Assembly: GCF_030687535.1 (NCBI RefSeq)
Contig: NZ_CP117437.1
Span: 124,001-188,000 of the forward strand
Direction: 5' to 3'
Length of the DNA stretch: 64,000 nt
Source: Pseudomonas sp. FP2335
Lineage (GTDB): Bacteria > Pseudomonadota > Gammaproteobacteria > Pseudomonadales > Pseudomonadaceae
Both the position numbers and the translations under genes were made by a program. Under the pieces are notes generated by a model. That model worked only from the letters and a program-made list of their open reading frames with translations. It searched no databases and was not told the origin of the DNA. This document shows, in pieces, positions 35,616 through 44,200 of this stretch. Every line of letters begins with the position of its first letter. Within the stretch, counting starts at the first letter, position 1.

Positions 35616-37217
35616 GTGCGACGGTCTGTGGTCGAGCAAGACGAAAAAGTGGGTACATTTGCCGTGGCGCAGGCCTGGGAAGGCAGCGGCTGGCTGAGCC
35701 GGCTATGGTGGGTGCCGATCCTGGCGCTGGCCATGGCCGTGCGGTTCTATGGCCTGACGGCGGCGGCGATCTGGGGCGACGAAGGCTCAAGCCTGCTGCT
35801 CAGCGAATACGCCGTTGACGACCTGTGGTTTCACGCGGCCCATGATGTGCACCCGCCGCTGTACTTTTTCATGCTGCGCGGCTGGATCGAGGTGTTTGGC
35901 GACGGCATCTGGTCGATTCGCGGCATGAGTGCGATCCCCGGCGTACTCGCCGTAGGCCTGGGAATGTGGCTGATGCGGCTGCTGTCCACGCGTCGCGCTG
36001 CCTTGCTGGCGGGCGTGCTGCTGGCGCTGTTCCCCAGCGCCGTGCGCTATAGCCAGGAAGTGCGCATGTATTCGCTGTTGGCGGTGTGGCTGCTGGGGGC
36101 CACGCTGGCGCTGGTGTACTGGGTGCGCCAGCCCGCGCGCACGCGTTGCCTGGTGGCCTATGTGCTGCTGATGGCGGCCGCTTTTTATACCCATTACTTC
36201 ACGGCGTTGTGTGTGCTGGTGCACTGGGCCTGGCTGGGCCTGTTGTACCGTTCCCAGGCGCCGGGCCAGCGCTTGCTCGCGCGTCCGGCATGGTGGTGGG
36301 CCAATGTGGCGATTGTCGTGTTGTACCTGCCTTGGCTGCCGAACCTGCTGGATCTGGTCCAGCATGTCGAGCAGCTCAAGGTCGGCGGCGATATTGGCTG
36401 GGAAGACCCGGTTACGCTGATCTCCGTGCCCTCGATGATTTGGCAGTTCGTACTGCAGGATGAAGGCCTCGGCTTCTGGGCGCCGCTGTTCTGGCTGTTC
36501 CCGCTAGCGCTGATGGCGGTGGTTGCGGTGACTGCCTGGAAAGACCGCGAAAACCTGCGGCCGGCGCGCCTGCTGGCGCTGTTTCTGCTGCTGCCGGTGC
36601 TGTTGGTGTATGGCGTGTCGTTTGTATCGCCTGTGTTTATCGAACGTTACCTGACGGTGTATGCCATCGGCTTGCCGCTGCTCATGGCCTTGGCCATCGA
36701 TCGTCTGCCGAGCCGTCTGTCGTGGCTGGGGGCGGCGTTGTTTGTGGTGTTTGTCGGCGTTGAACTGCTGGGGTTGAAGAACAACGCCACGGTGGATGTG
36801 CATGACCAGTTCAACGTGCCGGTGGAGTTCGTCAATCGCAATTACCAGGACGACGACCGCATCGTACTCAGCGACATGATGTGGTACTTGAGTTACGTGT
36901 ATTACGACCAGACCGACGCCCAGTTGCAGCTCTACACCCCGCCCAAGCCCGACGGCACCCCGACCCGGCCGAATGCCTATGGCTTCGGGACGCTGGTGGA
37001 TCAGGACGGCGGACGCATTTACCTCGACCGTCTATCGGCTTTACCCGCCGAAACCCGCCGCGTCTGGCTGATCAGCAGCAATGAAATGCCCGACGATTTC
37101 GCGCCGATCCCCGACGGTTGGCGCCAGGTATTGCAGCAAGATGGCGGCGGGGCGAGGGCGCGGCTATTTGTGCTGTGTACGGGGCCTGTTTCTTTGCAGC
37201 CTGAGGCATGTCGTTAA
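35616..37217 (+). CDS. GT39-like (PMT/ArnT-type) membrane glycosyltransferase
   Basis: 533-residue multi-pass protein with about 11 helices. The first periplasmic loop has AAIWGDEGSSLLLSEYAVDD and HDVHPPLYFFMLRGW, the Asp-Glu and HPPLYF pattern of lipid-linked sugar transferases of the PMT/ArnT (GT-C) superfamily; a soluble C-terminal domain follows the last helix. A GTG start at 35616 is chosen for its AGGGGA site 7 nt upstream. Its position before the giant Ser/Thr-rich protein suggests sugar addition to that protein or to the cell surface, but lipid or polysaccharide targets are equally possible. Confidence 0.87.
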   Translation: MRRSVVEQDEKVGTFAVAQAWEGSGWLSRLWWVPILALAMAVRFYGLTAAAIWGDEGSSLLLSEYAVDDLWFHAAHDVHPPLYFFMLRGWIEVFGDGIWSIRGMSAIPGVLAVGLGMWLMRLLSTRRAALLAGVLLALFPSAVRYSQEVRMYSLLAVWLLGATLALVYWVRQPARTRCLVAYVLLMAAAFYTHYFTALCVLVHWAWLGLLYRSQAPGQRLLARPAWWWANVAIVVLYLPWLPNLLDLVQHVEQLKVGGDIGWEDPVTLISVPSMIWQFVLQDEGLGFWAPLFWLFPLALMAVVAVTAWKDRENLRPARLLALFLLLPVLLVYGVSFVSPVFIERYLTVYAIGLPLLMALAIDRLPSRLSWLGAALFVVFVGVELLGLKNNATVDVHDQFNVPVEFVNRNYQDDDRIVLSDMMWYLSYVYYDQTDAQLQLYTPPKPDGTPTRPNAYGFGTLVDQDGGRIYLDRLSALPAETRRVWLISSNEMPDDFAPIPDGWRQVLQQDGGGARARLFVLCTGPVSLQPEACR

Positions 37218-37322
37218 TTTCGAATCGGTATTAAATCGACTGCAAATAGTGGCATTTACCCACTAGTGGTTGTATCAATCCTGAGCTACGCTGCGCTGAC
37301 AAAAGGAATTGTCTGACAAAAA

Positions 37323-38168
37323 GTGGTGAATGGATTGCTGTATCACTTTATTTCCGGATTGCCGCGCTCCGGCTCGACCCTACTCTCTGCCATCCTGCTG
37401 CAGAACCCGCGCTTTCATGCGGGCATGAGCAGCCCGGTAGGCACCCTGTTCAAGGGTGTGCTGGGGCAGTGCAGCGCCGGCAGCGAGTTTGGCTCGGTGA
37501 TCGACGCCGACACCCGCCGCCGCCTGCTGCGCGGCCTGTTTGATTCCTATTACGCCGACAAAACCTCCACGCCGGTGGTGTTCGACACCAATCGCCAGTG
37601 GTGCGCGCGCATGCCGGCGCTGCATGACCTGTTTCCCCAAGCCAAAGTCATCGCCTGCGTGCGCAATGTCGCGTGGATCATGGACAGCCTGGAGCGCCTG
37701 TACCGCGCCAATCCCTTCGAAAACACCAAGCTGTTCAACGACGATGTCGAGCGCAATACCGTGTACAGCCGCGTCGAGACCCTGGCCCAGCGCAACCGCA
37801 TGGTCGGGTATGCGTGGTCGGCGCTCAAAGAGGCGTACTACGGCGAACACGCCGACTCGATGCTGATCGTCGACTACGACCTGCTGGCCCAGGCCCCCGA
37901 GCGGGTCATGCGGCTGGTCTATGAATTTATCGGCGAGCCGTGGTTCGAGCATGACTTCGACAACCTCAGCTACGACGCCCCGGATTTCGACCAGGACCTG
38001 GGCGTGGCCGGCCTGCATCGGGTCAAGCCACGGGTGGCGCTGCAAGCGCGCCGCAGCCTGTTGCCGCCGGATCTGTTCGAGCAGTTCGCCCATATGGATT
38101 TCTGGCGTGACGGCAGCCTGAGCGCCGCCAATGTGATTCGCACCAAAGCCGACGCCGCGATCAGTTGA
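37323..38168 (+). CDS. sulfotransferase family protein
   Basis: 281 residues. The N-terminal PAPS-binding loop is SGLPRSGSTLLSAIL (about 11-25), and the 3'-phosphate-binding region includes VIACVRNVAWIMDSLERLYR. It fits the bacterial sulfotransferase (Sulfotransfer_3-like) family, which moves sulfate from PAPS to sugars, proteins or small molecules. It starts at GTG 37323 (or 37326) without a close Shine-Dalgarno site. It follows the membrane glycosyltransferase by 105 bp, suggesting a sulfated glycan or protein in this locus. The stop codon lies inside a terminator hairpin. Confidence 0.87.
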   Translation: MVNGLLYHFISGLPRSGSTLLSAILLQNPRFHAGMSSPVGTLFKGVLGQCSAGSEFGSVIDADTRRRLLRGLFDSYYADKTSTPVVFDTNRQWCARMPALHDLFPQAKVIACVRNVAWIMDSLERLYRANPFENTKLFNDDVERNTVYSRVETLAQRNRMVGYAWSALKEAYYGEHADSMLIVDYDLLAQAPERVMRLVYEFIGEPWFEHDFDNLSYDAPDFDQDLGVAGLHRVKPRVALQARRSLLPPDLFEQFAHMDFWRDGSLSAANVIRTKADAAIS

Positions 38169-38181
38169 TCACGGCTTTTTT
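38154..38181 (+). terminator. rho-independent terminator before giant gene
   Basis: GCCGCGATCA / TGATCACGGC arms (one mismatch) with a GT loop, followed by six T's (38176-38181). It overlaps the sulfotransferase stop codon and lies 39 bp before the giant-protein ATG, so that gene is likely reached only by read-through or from its own promoter. Confidence 0.75.
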
Positions 38182-38219
38182 ATTTGCGGGTATCAGCATT
38201 CGACAAGCGGGTGAGCAGC

Positions 38220-41200
38220 ATGTGGTGGAGCAAAGGTAAGGCACGGCAAACGACAACAGGCGCCCTCACTCAGGCGACGCCGATGATCATGTCCCTGGAA
38301 CCACGCATGCTGTTCGACGGCGCGGTCGCCGCCACAGTGGCTGACGTGGCGCAGGCCGACAGTCACGCCACGGCTGCCGACGCGGCCGCCAAGGCGCCGA
38401 CCACCGAGCACGCCGGTACCGGCAGCGAAACCCATGCGCAAACCGATGCGCCCGTGACCCCGGCCCCGGTCGCCGTACCGGGTGAAACCGTGGTGTTCGT
38501 CGACGCGCGGGTCAAGGACTCTGCCGAGCTGCTCAAAGGCGTCGCCCCCGGCACCCAGGTGGTGCAACTGGACGCGAGCAAGGACGGCCTGCAACAGATC
38601 GCCGATTACCTGGGCAGCCACCAGGGCGTCAGCTCGGTGCAGATCATCGCCCACGGCAACGCCGGGGACCTGTGGCTGGGCAACACCTATTTGTCGGCAG
38701 ACAACGTCGCGGCCCGCAGCGAAGTGCTGGCGCAGATCGGCCAGGACATGAACGTTGGCGGCGACATCCTGATCTACGCCTGCAACACGGCGGCGGGCGA
38801 CAAGGGCATCAACTTTGTCGACTCCCTGGCGCAGCTGACCGGGCGCGATATTGCCGCGTCCACCAACCGCACCGGCGCGGGCAGCGACTGGACCCTGGAA
38901 ATCGCCACCGGCTCCATCGAGAGCCACACCGCGCTGTCCTACGGCAGCATGTCGGGGTATCAGTACAGCCTGGCGACGATCACGGTGCTCAATAACGGCG
39001 ACAGTGGTGTCGGCAGCTTGCGTCAGGCCCTGAGCGACGCGGTATCGGGGGATACCGTGGCCTTCGGTGCCGACATGACGGTCAACCTCAACAGCCAGCT
39101 GATCATCACCAAGAACCTCACCATCGACGGTGATCGCAACAACGATGGCGTGGCAGACGTGACCATCAGCGGGCAGTACAAAACCCAGGTGTTGAGGGTC
39201 AACTCCGGCGTCACCGCGACCCTGGATGGGCTGATCATCACCAAGGGCCTGGCCGCCGGCAACGGCGCTGCGGCGGGGACCGACGGAACGGCGGCCATGG
39301 GCGGCGGCATTGTCAACTACGGTAACCTGACCTTGACCAATGTCACGGTGACCAGCAACGCAGCCTCGGGCGGCGGTGGCGGTGGCGGGGTTACTGCGCC
39401 TTATGTCGGTGGCGCGGTCGGTGGTGGCGGTGGCGGTGGCGGCGCGCTCGGCGGGCAAGCCGGTGGTCACGGTGGTACTTCCGGCTTTGGTACAGGCGTG
39501 TATGGCGGCACTTCCGGCAGTGCCAACACCGGCGGCAACGGCGGCGGCTATAACCCCAACTACATGGGCGGCAGGGGCGGCAGCAGCACCGGCGGCGCGG
39601 GCGGCGTGGGCGCGGCCGACTACAGCAGTGGCGGCGCCGGTGGTACGGCAAACAATGGCACGATTTCCATTGGCGGCGGTGGCGGCGGCTCCGGTTGGGA
39701 CAAACCTGGCCGGGCGGGCGCCTCGGCCAGCGGCGGTATCTACAACGGCAGCACCGGCACACTGACCGTTGTCGGCACGTCGGTGATTACCAACAACATC
39801 GCTGCCGGCGGCGGCGGTGGTGGCGGTGGTGGCCTGGGTGGCTCCGCCGATTCGGGCGGCGCGGCCGGCAAAGGCGTCGGCGCGATCTGGAACAAAGGCA
39901 CGCTGTTGATGACGGCTGCCAACTTTGCGGCCATGAGCGGCAACGTCGGTGGCAGCGGCTCCGGTGGCCCTGCGTTGGGCGGCGGTTCCACGGGCGCCTC
40001 CGTAGCGGCCGTGAACAACATCTTCAATGACGGCGGCACGGTAAACACGGCTTATTCCCCGGGGCCAACTGCGACCATCGTGATGGCGGATACCGCGTTG
40101 AAAATCGGCGATACCTCGCTGGTCACCATCACGTTCAGCCGTGCGGTGAGCGGTCTCACCAACGCCGACCTGACGATCGCCAACGGCACCTTGACCGCTG
40201 TGAACAGCCTCGATGGCGGCATCACCTGGACCGCGACGTTCACGCCGACCAGCAACATCACCGATGCGACCAACCTGATCACCCTCGATAACACAGGGGT
40301 GGTCGCGATCAACGACGGCTTGGCCGGCGCGGGCACCACCAACTCGGCCAATTACGCGATCGACACCGTGCGGCCAACCGCGACCATTGTGGTCGCCGAC
40401 ACCGCGTTGAGAATCGGCGAATCCTCACTGGTGACCATCACCTTCAGCGAGGCGGTGACCAGCTTCAGCAACGCCGACCTGACGATCGCCAACGGCACCC
40501 TGACCGCTGTGAACAGCTTTGATGGCGGCATCACCTGGACCGCGACGTTCACGCCGACCAGCAGCATCACCGACGCCACCAACCTGATCACCCTGGACAA
40601 CACTGGCATCGCCGACCTGGCGGGCAACGCCGGCAGTGGCACCACGGATTCCAACAACTACGCCATCGACACGGTGCGGCCGACCGCTTCCATCGTGGTC
40701 GCGAACACTGCCCTGAGCATCGGTCAAACCAGCTCGGTGACCATCACCTTCAGCGAGGCGGTGTCCGGCTTTACCACCGCCGACCTGGCGGTAGCCAATG
40801 GCATTGTCTCGTCGCTCAGCAGCAGCGACGGCGGCGTCACCTGGACCGCCACATTCACCCCCAGCAGCAACGTCAATGACACCACCAACCTGATCACCTT
40901 GAACAACACCGGCGTCAGCGACTTGGCAGGCAACACGGGCAGCGGCACCACTGATTCCAATAACTACGTCATTGACACCCAGCGCCCAACCGCGACGATC
41001 ATCGTGGCGGACAGCAGCCTGAAAATCGGCGAAACCTCGCTGGTGACCATCACCTTCAGCGAAGCGGTGACCGGCTTCAGCAACGCCGACCTGACGATCG
41101 CCAACGGCACCCTGACCGCTGTGAACAGCTTTGATGGCGGCATCACCTGGACCGCGACGTTCACGCCGACCAGCAGCATCACCGACTCTACCAACCTGAT

Positions 41201-44200
41201 CACCCTGGACAACACCGGCATTGCCGACCAGGCCGGCAACGCCGGCAGCGGCATCACGGATTCCAATAACTACGCCATTGATACCGTGCGGCCCACCGCG
41301 ACGGTGGTGGTGGCCGACAGCGCGTTGAAAATCGGTGAAACCTCGCAGGTCACTATCACGTTCAGCGAGGCCGTCACCGGTTTCACCAACGCCGACCTGA
41401 CCATCGCCAATGGCACCCTGAGCGCGGTCAGCAGCAGCGACGGCGGTATCACCTGGATCGCGACCTTCACACCCAGCGCGAGCATCACCGACACCACCAA
41501 CCTGATCACCCTGGACAACACGGGCATTGCCGACCAGGCTGGCAACGCCGGCAGCGGCACCACCGACTCCAACAATTACGCCATCGACACCCAGCGTCCG
41601 ACCGCGACCATCGTAGTGGCCGACCCGGTGCTGAACGCCGGTGAAACCTCGCTGGTGACCATCACCTTCAGCGAAGCCGTTACCGGTTTCACCAACGCCG
41701 ACCTGACGGTTGCCAATGGCACCCTCACGGCCGTCACCAGCGTCGATGGCGGTATCACCTGGACCGCCACCTTCACCCCGACCGCGGGTATCAACGACGC
41801 CACCAACCTGATCAGCCTGAACAATACGGGGGTGAGCGATCTGGCCGGTAACTCGGGCTCGGGCGTCACCAACTCGGCCAACTACAGCATCGACACCGTG
41901 GCGCCTATGGCGACCATCGTCGTGGCAAACCCGAGCCTGAATGTGGGCGCAAGCTCACTGGTGACCATCACCTTCAGTGAAGCGGTCACCGGGTTTACCA
42001 ACGCCGACCTGACCGTCGCCAACGGCACCCTGAGCGCCGTGAACAGCGTCGACGGCGGCATCACCTGGACCGCGACGTTCACCCCTTCGAGCAATGTGAC
42101 GGACGCCACCAACCTGATCACCCTGGACAACACGGGGGTGCAGGCGGCGACTTCGGGGAACGTCGGCAGCGGCAGTACGGATTCCAACAACTACGCCGTC
42201 GATACCCAGCGGCCCACCGCCACGGTGGTGGTCAACGACAACGCGCTGGGGATTGGCGGCACGTCGTTGGTCACGATCACGTTCAGCGAGGCCGTCACTG
42301 GCTTCAGTTTGGCTGACATGACGGTCGACAACGGCGCGCTGTCGAATCTGTCGACCAGCGACAACATCACCTGGACCGCGACGCTGACGGCGGTGGCAGG
42401 CATCACCCAGGGCAACAACCATGTGGTCCTCGACAACACCGGCGTGGCCGACACCGCCGGCAACGCCGGTTCCGGCACCACCACGTCGAACGCCTATGCG
42501 GTCGACAGCCAGCGCCCGACCGCGACCATCGTGGTCGCCGATTCGGCCCTGAGCGCGGGTGAAACCTCGCTGGTGACCATCACCTTCAGCGAGGCGGTTA
42601 CCGGTTTCACCAACGCTGACTTGAGCGTGCCCAATGGCACCCTGAGCGCCGTGAGCAGCAGCGACGGCGGTATCACCTGGACCGCGACCTTTACACCGAC
42701 CGCGGGTGTCCACGACACCACCAACCTGATCAGCCTGAACAATACGGGCGTGAGCGACCTGGCCGGCAACGCCGGCACGGGCACCACCAACTCGGGTAAC
42801 TTCACCATCGACACCGTGCGCCCAACCGCAACGATCGTCGTGGCCGACAGTAGCCTGAAAATCGGCGATACCTCGCTGGTGACCATCACCTTCAGCGAAG
42901 CGGTCACCGGCTTTACCAACGCCGACCTGACCATCGCCAACGGCACCTTGAGCAACGTGGCCAGCTTCGATGGCGGCATCACCTGGACCGCGACCTTCAC
43001 GCCGACCACCAACATCACCGACGCCACCAACCTCATCACCCTGGACAATACCGGTGTCGCCAACGCCTCCGGCAACGCCGGCAGCGGCACCACCGACTCG
43101 AACAATTACGCGATGGATACCGCGCGTCCGACGGCCACCATCGTGGTCTCGGAGACGACACTGAACATCGGTCAAACTTCGCTGGTGACCATCACCTTCA
43201 GCGAAGCGGTCACCGGGTTTACCAACGCCGACCTGACCATTGCCAATGGCACCTTGAGCTCGGTGAGCAGCAGCGACGGCGGTATCACCTGGACCGCGAC
43301 CTTGACCCCGCTCGCCAGCATCACCGACACCAGCAACGTGATCAGCCTGGACAACACCGGCGTCAACGACCTGGCGGGCAACGCTGGCAGCGGCACCACG
43401 GATTCGAGCAACTACGCCATCGACACCCAGCGCCCGACGGCAACCATCGTGGTCTCCGACGCGAGCTTGAGCGCCGGCGAAACCTCGGCGGTGACCATTA
43501 CGTTCAGCGAGGCGGTCAGCGGTTTCACCAATGCCGACCTGAGCGTCCCCAATGGCATCCTGAGCAGCGTGAGCAGCAGCGACGGCGGTATCACCTGGAC
43601 GGCCACCTTCACGCCGGACGTGGGTATCCGCGACACCACCAACCTGATCACCCTGAACAATACGGGGGTGAGCGACCTGGCCGGCAACGCTGGCGCGGGC
43701 ACCACCAACTCGGCCAACTTCAGCATCGACACCGTGTTGCCGACAGCCACCATCGTGGTGGCGAACCCTGCGTTGAGCATCGGTGAAACCTCGCTGGTGA
43801 CCATCACGTTCAGCGAAGCCGTCAGCGGTTTCACCAACGCCGACCTGACCATCGCCAACGGCACCCTGAGCGCCGTGACCAGCGGTGACGGCGGCATCAC
43901 CTGGACTGCGACCTTCACCCCGACCAGCAGCATCACCGACGCCACCAACCTGATCACCCTGGACAACAGCAGCGTGGCCAACGCCTCCGGCAACGCCGGC
44001 AGCGGCAGCACCGACTCGAACAATTACGCGATTGATACCGTGCGTCCTACCGCGACCATCGTGGTGGCGGATACGGCCCTCAGCGTCGGTCAGACCTCGC
44101 AGGTGACCATCACCTTCAGCGAGGCGGTGAGCGGTTTCACCAATGCCGACCTGACCATCGCCAATGGCACCTTGAGCGCGGTGAGCAGCAGCGACGGCGG

